Shown here piece by piece: positions 1 through 7,515 of a stretch of 64,000 bases of DNA. Source of the stretch: Syntrophomonas sp. DTU019 (GTDB lineage: Bacteria > Bacillota > Syntrophomonadia > Syntrophomonadales > Syntrophomonadaceae); NCBI GenBank assembly GCA_913757435.1, contig CAJYDM010000003.1, positions 62,001 to 126,000 on the forward strand, in the 5' to 3' direction. The position numbers were made by a program, and so were the translations under genes. The notes beneath the pieces are model-generated. The model was not told the DNA's origin and did not search any database. It saw nothing but the letters and a program-made list of their open reading frames with translations. Numbering within the stretch: the first letter of the stretch is position 1; each line of letters opens with the position of its first letter.

Positions 1-2
1 CG

Positions 3-305
3 GAAGATCTGTCTGGATTCCTTCTGGCGGCAGTGATCTATGGGGCAGGTTTTGGGGCCGTCCAGCCCAGCCTGATGGCTATGGCCATTGTGTTGTCCCC
101 CCCGCAGCGACGCGGTGCCGCCAATGCCACTTTCTTCACCGGTTTTGACCTGGGGATAGGACTGAGTTCTATCATGTGGGGAGCGGTGGCGGAACTAACT
201 GGCTACAGTCTTATGTATTTGCTGTCGGTGATACCGGTCCTGCTTGCGCTTTTCAGTTACCTCCTGGGTCGCCAGCCGGCTAAAGAGGCTCAACCAGGAC
301 AATAA
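3..305 (+). CDS. MFS transporter, C-terminal fragment (cut by window start)
   Basis: The reading frame is open from base 3, so the gene begins outside the window and only about 100 C-terminal residues are seen. They form three hydrophobic segments typical of the last helices of a major facilitator superfamily permease. The glycine-rich GAGFGAVQPS and the loop PPQRRGAANATF match the TM10-TM11 region of MFS drug/sugar exporters. The substrate cannot be inferred from this part. The GTG at 33 is internal and not a start. A REP-like hairpin follows the stop. Confidence 0.8.
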   Translation, partial: EDLSGFLLAAVIYGAGFGAVQPSLMAMAIVLSPPQRRGAANATFFTGFDLGIGLSSIMWGAVAELTGYSLMYLLSVIPVLLALFSYLLGRQPAKEAQPGQ

Positions 306-337
306 CGAGGCTTTTTAGGGTCTATAGTGCCAATAGT

Positions 338-367
338 GCCAACAGAAAGAACGTCCCCTCTGTTGGC
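338..367. repeat. REP-like hairpin (GCCAACAG / CTGTTGGC)
   Basis: An 8-bp perfect inverted repeat, GCCAACAG (338-345) and CTGTTGGC (360-367), encloses AAGAACGTCCCC. The same sequence words (AGAACGTCCC, CTGTTGGCC) form the arms of the element at 4873-5011, so this is a solo copy of the same repeat family. It lies between two convergent genes and may also help terminate transcription, although the U run is weak. Confidence 0.6.
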
Positions 368-375
368 CTGTTGGT

Positions 376-1788
376 TTATTTATGGCTGCGACGCCAGATA
401 TTCATCTTTTCAGCCTCGGCAACTAATTCATCTCTAAGCTCAGGATGAGCGATATTGATCAAGGCTTCTGCCCGCTGCCAGGTTGAAAGACCCGCCAGAT
501 CGGCTATGCCGTATTCTGTCACCACGCAATGGGTGAGTGAACGAGGGACGGTCACAATTGACCCCGGCGTAAATGTGGGTACAATTCGGGATTTGAGATT
601 CCCATCCTTATCCTGATAGGCAGAATTGCAGCAAATAAAGGACATGCCACCCTCCGACAAATATGCCCCAGCCGCAAAATCAAGTTGGCCGCCGGTTCCG
701 CTGATCTGGCGGGGCCCGGTTGACTCTGAGGATACCTGCCCGAACAGGTCCACCTCCAGGCAGGCATTAATGGATACGGTATTGGGGTTTTGCGCGATCA
801 CCCTGGAGTTATTGGTGTACGAGGAAGGGTAGGTGATGCAGGAAGGATTATGATCCAACCAATCATAGAGGAACTTGCTCCCGGCAACGAAAGTGAAGGT
901 CGATTTGCCTTTGTCTACCACTTTCTTACGATTGGTCAATTTGCCGGCTTCATGCAGATGATAATAAGCATCCGCCAGCATCTCCGAATGGCAACCCAGG
1001 TCTTTTATGTCCGATTCAGCCAGCATGGTGCCAACAATGTTGGGCAGACCGCCGATACCCAATTGAATGCAGGCACCGTCGCGAATTAAGGGAACAATGT
1101 GGTTGGCAATCCGCCGGTCCATTTCCGTGGGTGTAAGCGCAGGAATCTCTTCCACTTTGGATTGAGCTTCAACGATGTAATCAACCTCGGAAATATGGAT
1201 AACCTCATCGGCTCCCCCCATAGCCCAGGGAAGTTGATCATTGACCTCCACCAACACTGTTTTGGCTGCCTTCATGATCGAATAACAGCAAGTACAGGCA
1301 CAGTGAAGATTGAAAAAGCCCTCCTGGTTCATTTTGGTGACTCGAAACATGGCTACATCGACCAGGTCTGTGATACTTTTTTGGTAATAGAGATTCTGAT
1401 TGCTAAAAACCATGGGCTGATGATAAGCCAATCCGCGATCATGTAATTTGCGATCGTAACCGGAAAAGAACCACGAATTGAGAACAAACACCTCTCCTTT
1501 AGGATCAGCCTCTATGCATGCGTGCGGACTCAGGCTTAAAACCTGGCGAATTTTTATGTCCTGCAATTCTTCTTTACGGAGTGACAGTGCCCGATCTAAG
1601 GCTATTGGTTTGGAATGGCCAAAACCATAATCGACCCAGTCACCGCTTTTGACAACTTTTACAGCTTCTGCCGGGCTGACCAGCTTGGCTTGGTATGCCT
1701 TCAAATGACTAATATGAATACGCCCCCTCGATGCTTTTATGTCCCAGGCAACGCCACATATTGTCAGAAATTGGAGTAAATTGGGCAT
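376..1788 (-). CDS. acetyl-CoA hydrolase/transferase family CoA-transferase (butyryl-CoA:acetate or 4-hydroxybutyrate type)
   Basis: This single-chain CoA-transferase moves CoA between acyl-CoA and acetate in the cytoplasm. The family signature GTGGQLDF is at residues 364-371. HSEM is at 267-270, with Glu269 in the position of the catalytic glutamate that forms the glutamyl-CoA thioester in butyryl-CoA:acetate and 4-hydroxybutyrate CoA-transferases. An N-terminal domain precedes these from about residue 30. The ATG at 1788 has no ribosome site, and homologues begin close to AYQAKLVSP, so the first ~28 residues may not be translated; TTG codon 29 is one alternative. It stands alone, far from the beta-oxidation operon at 28.5 kb, with which it could cooperate in butyrate activation or release. 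The exact acyl substrate is inference. Confidence 0.85.
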   Translation of the reverse strand: MPNLLQFLTICGVAWDIKASRGRIHISHLKAYQAKLVSPAEAVKVVKSGDWVDYGFGHSKPIALDRALSLRKEELQDIKIRQVLSLSPHACIEADPKGEVFVLNSWFFSGYDRKLHDRGLAYHQPMVFSNQNLYYQKSITDLVDVAMFRVTKMNQEGFFNLHCACTCCYSIMKAAKTVLVEVNDQLPWAMGGADEVIHISEVDYIVEAQSKVEEIPALTPTEMDRRIANHIVPLIRDGACIQLGIGGLPNIVGTMLAESDIKDLGCHSEMLADAYYHLHEAGKLTNRKKVVDKGKSTFTFVAGSKFLYDWLDHNPSCITYPSSYTNNSRVIAQNPNTVSINACLEVDLFGQVSSESTGPRQISGTGGQLDFAAGAYLSEGGMSFICCNSAYQDKDGNLKSRIVPTFTPGSIVTVPRSLTHCVVTEYGIADLAGLSTWQRAEALINIAHPELRDELVAEAEKMNIWRRSHK

Positions 1789-2039
1789 GGCCTATTATTA
1801 ATAATACTATATTTCGAGCTGGCACAATTAGGTGGGGCAGGAAAAAAACCGGTGAATAAGATGCCACACCCGGCTGATCAATCCTCTTTGCCCAATCCCA
1901 GGCAAAACTATTACTCGTACAGAAATAGTGTTATAATATTCAGGTTTGGGAGGTATTTTGGCTGCAATCAACGAAGATGCTGGGTGGGAAATGTTGTATT
2001 GTCCAAGTTACGATAAGGCAATTGCGCCAGGAGTCATGA

Positions 2040-2309
2040 ATGAGTATTTTCGAAATTATGATGTTACTTTGTTTTGGCTTTGCGTGGCCGTTTTCAATAT
2101 ATAAATCATATAAGTCCGGTTCAAACCAAGGCAAGAGCCTAATATTTCTGTTGATTGTCTTTATGGGGTATGTTGCCGGGGTCTTGCACAAGGTATTATA
2201 CAACTTCGATACGGTTGTATATTTGTATGCGTTGAATGGGGTTTTGGTAGGGATCGATATCCTGCTGTTTTTGCGCAACCACAGCAGAGCCAACAGGAAA
2301 TGGGCCTAA
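2040..2309 (+). CDS. small membrane protein, unknown function
   Basis: The 89-residue protein has three predicted hydrophobic segments (about residues 5-20, 33-50 and 58-77) and basic short loops (KSYKSGSNQGKS). The ATG has CAGGAG seven bases upstream. The layout resembles conserved short clostridial membrane proteins with a PQ-loop-like first segment (FAWPFSIYKS), but I do not recognise a characterised family. It precedes topB by about 75 bp in the same direction and may be cotranscribed. A TATAAT at 1932-1937 could belong to its promoter, but no convincing -35 is seen. Confidence 0.6.
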   Translation: MSIFEIMMLLCFGFAWPFSIYKSYKSGSNQGKSLIFLLIVFMGYVAGVLHKVLYNFDTVVYLYALNGVLVGIDILLFLRNHSRANRKWA

Positions 2310-2385
2310 AGTTGATGAAACCCTGGGGGGAGAGGGTTTAGCCAAGGGATTATGAAAAGCCCGTTGTGAGTATGGGGTATCAGAT

Positions 2386-4326
2386 GTGAGCAAACAATTA
2401 TACATTACCGAAAAACCCTCGGTGGCGGGCAGCTTTGCCAACGTCCTGGGGATAGATATATCCAAATCCGACCGCAGCCGGGGCTACGCGGAAAATGATC
2501 AGGCCATCATCAGCTGGTGTTATGGCCATCTGGTGACCATGGCTTACCCGGAGGAATACGACCCGGCCTACAAATCCTGGCGGGTGGAGCATTTGCCCAT
2601 CATACCGAAACAGTATAAATACAAGATCATAGATAATGCCGGCACCGGCAAACAGTTTGCGGTCATCAAACAGCTCATGCACCGCCCCGATGTGGAGATG
2701 ATCTACTCATGCACTGACAGCGGGCGGGAAGGGGAATATATTTTCCGCCTGGTCTATCAGCTCAGCGGTACCAAAAAACCCGCCAAACGGGTGTGGCTGT
2801 CGGCGCATACCGAAGATGCCGTGAAAAAGGGCATTGCAGCAGCCAAAGACCTCAGTGAGTATGACTCCCTCTCCCAGGCGGCTTACTGCCGGGCCAAGGA
2901 GGATTGGCTGTTTGGCATGAACTTCAGCCGCATCTACACCTGCCAGTACGGTCAAGGTCTATCGAATCGACTGAAGGAAAAGAAACGCGCAGTGATAGCC
3001 ATTGGACGGGTTATGACCTGTGTGTTGGGCCTGGTGGTCAACCGTGAACTGGAAATCAGAAACTTCGTGCCTAAAACCCATTATGGGATAGTGGCCAGCT
3101 TTTTGTCCCAGGACAGCAGGGTCGAGTATAAGGGCAAGTGGCAGCCCAAAAAGGCCAAAGGAAAAAAGGACCCGGAAGCAACTGAAGAAGAGGAGAAGTA
3201 CCTCAGCCAGGAGGATGCCCAGCAAATCATCGAAAAACTGCAGGGGCATGAGGCTGCGGTGAAAAAGGTGGAGATCAAAGCCAAAAAGGAAGCCCCGCCC
3301 CTGCTTTTCAACCTGGCCGAACTGCAGTCGGAGGCCAACAAAAAATATAAGCTGCCGGTAGATAAAACCCTGTCCATTGCCCAGAGCCTGTATGAGAAAA
3401 AACTCATCTCTTACCCCAGGACCGACAGCCGGGTATTGTCCACCGAAATAGTTGGCGAACTGCCCCAGGTCTTAAATGGGTTGTATAAGAATGCCGCCTT
3501 CAAAGACGCGGTCATCAGAATCAAGGATTTCGGCAAACTGGCTATCGATAAATCCAGTAAGAGGTTCGTGGATGACAGCAAGGTTACCGATCATTATGCC
3601 ATAATCCCCACCTATGTAAGCACCGATCTGTCCCGGTTAGATGCCGACAGCCGCAATGTGTACAGCTTGATTGTGAAGAGGTTTCTGGCCATATTCTATC
3701 CAGCAGCGGTTTACAACACGGTTAAGGTTGAAACCGAAGTTGCTGGCGAGGTCTTTGTGACCAACTCCAAAACCCTCAAAGAAGCTGGATGGAAAGAGAT
3801 CTACGAAGTGAGTCCGGCCAAAAATGAAGAGGAAATATCCGCCGCACCACTTCACCTGCTCACTAAAAAGGAAAAGTGCGCCGTCACCGCCCTGGATCTA
3901 GAGGAGAAAGAGACCAAACCGCCTTCCCGTTTTTCAGATGCGGCCTTGGTTCTGACCATGGAAAAAGCGGGCAAATATATTGAGAACGAGGAACTGAGAG
4001 AGCAGATCAAGACCTGCGGCATCGGTACCTCCGCCACCCGGGCAGGCATCATTAAGAAGCTTCAGGATATTGGCTACATCAAAATCAATGCCAAGACACG
4101 CATCGTCACCCCCGAGCCCAAGGGTGAGGCCATCGTCGAACTGGTGCGCCAATCCGCCAAAGAGTTGTTGAACCCCATTCTTACCGCCAGCTGGGAAAAA
4201 GGCTTGTTCATGGTGCAGAACAAAGAGATCACCCCGGAGGAATTTGAGGCCAAGTTGACCGCCTACATCACCCGCACTATTGAGAAGGTAAAAAGAGCGC
4301 CAGCGAATTTCAATGCCTTTCGATGA
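2386..4326 (+). CDS. topB: DNA topoisomerase III (type IA)
   Basis: This type IA topoisomerase relaxes and decatenates DNA by single-strand passage. The Toprim domain is at residues 1-150, with Glu in ITEKPSVAG at the N-terminus and the acidic motif TDSGREGEYIF near residue 107. The active-site tyrosine lies in ISYPRTDSR near residue 344. GIGTSATRAGII near residue 545 is the conserved type IA sequence. The protein ends at residue 646 without C-terminal zinc ribbons, as is usual for TopB rather than TopA. The start is GTG 2386, followed by the family-typical SKQLYITEKPS. The gene is followed by a long non-coding stretch. Confidence 0.95.
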   Translation: MSKQLYITEKPSVAGSFANVLGIDISKSDRSRGYAENDQAIISWCYGHLVTMAYPEEYDPAYKSWRVEHLPIIPKQYKYKIIDNAGTGKQFAVIKQLMHRPDVEMIYSCTDSGREGEYIFRLVYQLSGTKKPAKRVWLSAHTEDAVKKGIAAAKDLSEYDSLSQAAYCRAKEDWLFGMNFSRIYTCQYGQGLSNRLKEKKRAVIAIGRVMTCVLGLVVNRELEIRNFVPKTHYGIVASFLSQDSRVEYKGKWQPKKAKGKKDPEATEEEEKYLSQEDAQQIIEKLQGHEAAVKKVEIKAKKEAPPLLFNLAELQSEANKKYKLPVDKTLSIAQSLYEKKLISYPRTDSRVLSTEIVGELPQVLNGLYKNAAFKDAVIRIKDFGKLAIDKSSKRFVDDSKVTDHYAIIPTYVSTDLSRLDADSRNVYSLIVKRFLAIFYPAAVYNTVKVETEVAGEVFVTNSKTLKEAGWKEIYEVSPAKNEEEISAAPLHLLTKKEKCAVTALDLEEKETKPPSRFSDAALVLTMEKAGKYIENEELREQIKTCGIGTSATRAGIIKKLQDIGYIKINAKTRIVTPEPKGEAIVELVRQSAKELLNPILTASWEKGLFMVQNKEITPEEFEAKLTAYITRTIEKVKRAPANFNAFR

Positions 4327-4560
4327 TTACTCTAAAAATGCTGTCCAGCATTGAGTAGCAGCTTGATGATTGCCTTAAACTGGATAATCTAATATACTGT
4401 CTATAGAACGTACGTTCTGTTTTATTGGTCGCGGTGAATAAGAAAGCTGGCACAAAACTTAGGAGTCGGCAGGGAACCCCGGTTACCGACCTGGTAACAA
4501 GGGGGTGGTCGTTTGACGAATACGGAATTGTTGCTGCTTGGCGGTAATCGTTTCTATTCT
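4327..4560. other. intergenic region with alternative hairpins
   Basis: No coding potential is seen. After the LexA-like palindrome there are two mutually exclusive hairpins. GTCGG (4465-4469) can pair with CCGAC (4486-4490), or GGTTACC (4481-4487) can pair with GGTAAC (4493-4498). GGTCG at about 4428-4432 is also complementary to CGACC at 4487-4491. This could be a separate leader structure, or the 5' part of the element that starts at 4561. It matches no RNA class I can name. Confidence 0.35.
4406..4417. promoter_or_regulatory. LexA/DinR-like palindrome GAACGTACGTTC
   Basis: The perfect 12-bp palindrome (14 bp with flanking A/T) fits the Gram-positive SOS box GAAC-N4-GTTC. Only eight bases are specified, so about one chance match is expected in 64 kb. 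No intact gene begins downstream before 5043, so a functional role is doubtful unless it served the deleted gene whose tail remains at 4733-4867. Confidence 0.3.
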
Positions 4561-4732
4561 AGCCCTCATAAAGCACTAGGGCTGCATATCTACATAGCGT
4601 AGATCCACAGCCCCTGAGAATGAATAATTCGTTCCAGGAGACGCAACCGGGCTACAACTCCCTGCTGGCTCCTATTGATATTTTAACGTGTAGCATTGAA
4701 CTTTGCAACATCCTGGCTGCTGTGCTACGGTT
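4561..4732 (+). ncRNA. structured leader-like RNA element, copy A
   Basis: Three stems are visible. P1 is GGGCUG (4579-4584) with CAGCCC (4608-4613), capped by AUCUAC/GUAGAU (4588-4593 with 4599-4604). P2 is AGGAG (4636-4640) with CUCCU (4669-4673), enclosing ACGCAACCGGGCUACAACUC. P3 is AAC+GUAGCA (4685-4695) with UGCUAC+GGUU (4723-4732). AGCCCU at 4561-4566 can pair with AGGGCU at 4578-4583 and would compete with P1. Copies B (8145) and C (7205) share the plan with compensatory changes. Copy A leads into the remnant of a DUF169 gene. I cannot assign it to a known riboswitch class. Confidence 0.6.
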
Positions 4733-4867
4733 GCCCGTAAGTATATAAACAAAGACATCCTCTCCTTCAGCATCCCCTACAAACGGTTTTTGGAGCTGGA
4801 AGAGCAAGTCGAAGAAAGCTTTTTGACCGAAGAAACCTGGTTGGGGATCGCGGAGCGGATAGATTAG
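4733..4867 (+). pseudogene. 3' remnant of a DUF169 gene
   Basis: The last 44 codons plus stop of a DUF169 gene are present, without any upstream part. The translation differs from the C-terminus of the intact gene ending at 9084 at only three positions (A to E, K to E, and terminal E to D). The nucleotide match begins at about 4733, directly after leader copy A. A leader plus DUF169 unit was therefore duplicated and then lost most of its coding region. A MITE-like element follows five bases after the stop. Confidence 0.85.
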
Positions 4868-4872
4868 TCTTA

Positions 4873-5011
4873 GGGGCCAATAGAGGGACGTTCTTTTGTT
4901 GGGTTGAAAAACCCAACAAAACTAACATGAGCCTTCGGTTCACAAGCGTCAATGAAAATCCTTTGGCTTTAAGGGGATTTTCGTAAAAAAAGAACGTCCC
5001 TCTGTTGGCCC
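4873..5011. mobile_element. 139-bp MITE-like element with 24-bp terminal inverted repeats
   Basis: The left arm (4873-4897) and right arm (4987-5011) are inverted copies with a single internal mismatch plus one extra G, centred on AGAGGGACGTTCTTTT. Inside are two further hairpins, GTTGGGTT/AACCCAAC (4899-4918) and GAAAATCC/GGATTTTC (about 4954-4983). There is no coding capacity. The arm sequence recurs as a solo hairpin at 338-367. Whether it moves by a REP-associated transposase or another enzyme is not visible here. Confidence 0.6.
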
Positions 5012-5042
5012 ATGTCATATTTAACTTGATGGAGTAAAAGGT

Positions 5043-5126
5043 ATGCGAGTACAATATAATTGGCATCTCGGTAAAAAATGGAAAGAGCCCTGCAAAAGAG
5101 TCATGGAAGAAACAGGAGGTTGGTAG
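5043..5126 (+). CDS. possible 27-residue upstream ORF
   Basis: An ATG with GGAG eight bases upstream opens a 27-codon frame, and its TAG stop is two bases before the ATG of the MACPF gene (TAGTGATG). The peptide is basic and aromatic (starts MRVQYNWHLGKKWKEP) and has no recognisable family. The ribosome site of the MACPF gene (AGGAGG) lies inside it, so translational coupling is possible. It could also be a chance frame. Confidence 0.3.
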   Translation: MRVQYNWHLGKKWKEPCKRVMEETGGW

Positions 5127-5128
5127 TG

Positions 5129-7183
5129 ATGAAGACTGTTACAGCCCCAAAGTATCCAATGATTTCAGCACGAATCTCAGCATTATTTTTGGCATTAGCG
5201 ATTTTAATCATGGTTGTTCCCTTAACTGCAATAGCCGGTGAGCCAACTAATCAGGATACGGTTATGGTTTTTATCCTTGATAACAATACATATACCGTAA
5301 ACGGTGACCTCAATGTTATGGATGTCAGCCCTACTATTTTTGAAGGCCGGACCATGCTGCCGATCAGATATGCCGCCACCCCTTTAGGAGCCGATGTCGG
5401 TTGGGATGATCAAACCAGAAAAGTAACGGTGTCATTGGATAAAACGAAAATTGAATTGTGGATCGGACAGAGTAATGCCCTGGTCAACGGCAACAGTGTT
5501 CTCATAGATTCGGGCAATGTCAATGTAAAGCCCATGATCGTCAACGGGCGAACCATGCTGCCGCTGCGGTTTGTCACTGAAGCACTGGGCTGTACTGTTC
5601 AATGGGACGATGTCACCAGGAAGATAACTGTTAACAAAACCGGCTCATCAAGTGGATCTACCATTAAGCCCTTTGTTCCGTCAATACCCGGGATAATAAA
5701 GGATACCCCAGTGACCAAGCCCCAATTATCCACTAACTTAACGCTTGTTTCCATGGATATAAGCAGGTTGAAAGACCTCTGGTCGCCCACACAGGTTGGA
5801 AAAGTAATGAAAGTGACTATGGATGAAGCAGATATTCCTGTAGTGATGCGCGTAGGCAGAGGATATGATGTCTTTGGCAAATATGCATCAGTGGATTCCT
5901 TGAAACAGCCGGTATTAGACACCACCAAACTCATCCAGGATCAAAAAATGGAACGAATTCGTTTTGATCAGGGCGAAAACAGACAGATCATCAGCGAATC
6001 AATCCGCTCCTACAGCAACAGTATTTCAACCAAAATAAGCGCTTCGGGCAGCTATTTTGGTTTTGGCGGTTCAGTAAAGGCGAATTTTGATTCAAAACGC
6101 ACCCAGGAATTAAACAATTATTTTTCCACCTTCAGCTATGTGGTGAAAAAGTATGGCGTATACGTCAACGGAACCACCGATTTGAAGAACTACCTCACCA
6201 ACGACGCCCGGCAGATGATCAATGACAGCAGCGTTGCTGCCAGTACGGTTTTTGCAAACTTCGGCCATTACGTGCTGGTGGATACAATCACCGGAGGCAG
6301 AGTCGATTATAGCATTACAGCCAGTTCCAAGGCCTCAACCAGTTATGAAAACTTCAAGACTGCTGCCAAAGCCGACTTCAATGCCGTGATATTCAGTGCC
6401 GGAGGCAGCGGTTCTTATCAGAATGTTAAGAACAAATCTGAATATGACAGCGACAAGGAGCAGACACTGCACAGTTATGGCGGCGAATTCACTCTGAATA
6501 TCAATCAGTTTTTGACCGATCCGCAGATCCTGTCCAAATGGGAAGCCACCTTGGAGGACAAAGGTACCCTGGTCGATTTCGGCAGCACCACCGCCAGGGC
6601 CCTGGTACCAATTTGGGAGCTGTGTGACAATCCCACCCGGGCGGCCAGCCTTAAAGCTGAATTCGAAAAACAGAATCTGGCTCAGGGCAATCAGTGGCCC
6701 CTGCAAAAATATGTAACCGACATTGTATTCGTCTCCGACAAGAATGAATGGAACGCCAGAAGCAAATGCCCTCCAGGGTATCAGTTGATCAATGCTGATC
6801 TCAATGCAGGAGCCGGCGGGAACTTCATCTATTTGTGCTATAAACTAGATGAGAACATCAATGAGGCCTACACCGACTTGTTTATGGAATACCGGGGAAG
6901 TGCGGCGCCGCCGGAGGCCAAACTCCTGAATCACAATGCCAACTACGTGTACTATGTGCGCAATGGTCAGGATTTAAATGAGGGTTCAGGCGGAGCTTTC
7001 ATCTATCTGTGGACCTCCCGGGAGCAGACTCTGCCGCCTATAACGGGTATTTCGGTGGCTTTCGATAATCCCAATAACGTCAACCCCGAATGGACCAGTG
7101 TTTACTGGCAAAACACCCAAAGCCCGGCGGATGTAAATAAAAGCGTCAAGGGCAAATATATTTTCATCAAATTCAACAGATAA
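5129..7183 (+). CDS. secreted MACPF (perforin-like) protein with copper-amine-oxidase-N stalk domain and C-terminal MABP-like beta-prism
   Basis: The start is the ATG at 5129 with AGGAGG nine bases upstream. A signal peptide or N-terminal helix (residues about 10-38) is followed by a copper amine oxidase N-terminal-like domain (about 45-170) with two copies of the GRTMLP(I/L)R motif. After a linker, the MACPF domain spans about 215-510. Its signature appears as FGHYV, six residues, then GG near residue 378, a variant of YGTH(Y/F)-x6-GG. A C-terminal domain (about 530-684) has two repeats containing DLNAGAGGNFIYL and DLNEGSGGAFIYL, as in MABP beta-prisms that bind membranes. The expected role is pore formation or membrane attachment outside the cell; target and function are unknown. 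It has no obvious partner gene and sits between leader copies A and C. Confidence 0.85.
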   Translation: MKTVTAPKYPMISARISALFLALAILIMVVPLTAIAGEPTNQDTVMVFILDNNTYTVNGDLNVMDVSPTIFEGRTMLPIRYAATPLGADVGWDDQTRKVTVSLDKTKIELWIGQSNALVNGNSVLIDSGNVNVKPMIVNGRTMLPLRFVTEALGCTVQWDDVTRKITVNKTGSSSGSTIKPFVPSIPGIIKDTPVTKPQLSTNLTLVSMDISRLKDLWSPTQVGKVMKVTMDEADIPVVMRVGRGYDVFGKYASVDSLKQPVLDTTKLIQDQKMERIRFDQGENRQIISESIRSYSNSISTKISASGSYFGFGGSVKANFDSKRTQELNNYFSTFSYVVKKYGVYVNGTTDLKNYLTNDARQMINDSSVAASTVFANFGHYVLVDTITGGRVDYSITASSKASTSYENFKTAAKADFNAVIFSAGGSGSYQNVKNKSEYDSDKEQTLHSYGGEFTLNINQFLTDPQILSKWEATLEDKGTLVDFGSTTARALVPIWELCDNPTRAASLKAEFEKQNLAQGNQWPLQKYVTDIVFVSDKNEWNARSKCPPGYQLINADLNAGAGGNFIYLCYKLDENINEAYTDLFMEYRGSAAPPEAKLLNHNANYVYYVRNGQDLNEGSGGAFIYLWTSREQTLPPITGISVAFDNPNNVNPEWTSVYWQNTQSPADVNKSVKGKYIFIKFNR

Positions 7184-7204
7184 CGTCAAACGGGGAGTGA
7201 CTCA

Positions 7205-7512
7205 GACGGAGACAGGGGCCACTATGTCATTTGTGCTTGTCCGTGTGGCCCCGTGCTTCATAATAGGCAATGGGAGTCAACTGAACGGGGCTTATACTCT
7301 GTGATGTCTCCTGGGCAGGTGTTAACGTGTAGTATATGTTTGGGCAACTCATTGCCCGCTATGCTACGTTTAAGAGAAGAGGAAAGAATAATTGGCCCAA
7401 TAGCATTTACAGCGCCCGGTGATCGCACCAAACCTCAAAGCGCTTTAGGATATAACCTATTGGCCTGCGCTTATAACGGTGCGGATTTCATCTACATAAC
7501 ATGAGGTTATAA
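7205..7512 (+). promoter_or_regulatory. structured 5' leader, copy C, with a possible Shine-Dalgarno switch
   Basis: This is the long leader of the DUF3795 gene. It has the same three-stem plan as copy A: P1 GGGGCCAC/GUGGCCCC (7215-7222 with 7245-7252), P2 GGAG/CUCC (7273-7276 with 7308-7311) and P3 AAC+GUAGUAUA/UAUGCUAC+GUU (7324-7370) with inner GGGCA/UGCCC. A fourth domain has CCAAUAG/CUAUUGG (about 7395-7401 with 7457-7463), AGCGC/GCGCU and GGUG/CACC. UAUAACCU (7451-7458) pairs with AGGUUAUA (7504-7511), which covers the GAGG ribosome site. UUAUAAC (7471-7477) can instead pair with GUUAUAA (7506-7512) and leave most of it free. Structures were read by eye. Confidence 0.6.
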
Positions 7513-7515
7513 ACA

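Noticed and set aside
1958-2104. Short TTG-initiated ORF before the 2040 gene
   Set aside because: The ribosome site is too close (four bases) and the frame overlaps the better supported membrane-protein gene.
4452-4467. Second sigma-54 promoter (TGGCACAAAACTTAGG)
   Set aside because: The -12 GC is missing, so only the -24 half matches.
4441-4500. Possible c-di-GMP-I (GEMM) riboswitch because of CCCCGGTTACCGA
   Set aside because: Only the 3' tail resembles GEMM. The GACGCAAAGCC core and the P2 hairpin are missing.
7321-7376. Integron attC-like imperfect hairpin (TTAAC ... GTTTAAG)
   Set aside because: The ends do not fit RYYYAAC and GTTRRRY, there is no integrase, and the hairpin is shared with leader copy A as stem P3.
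7253-7504. 83-codon ORF in the leader of the DUF3795 gene
   Set aside because: No ribosome site, no family resemblance, and it runs across all stems of the structured leader.
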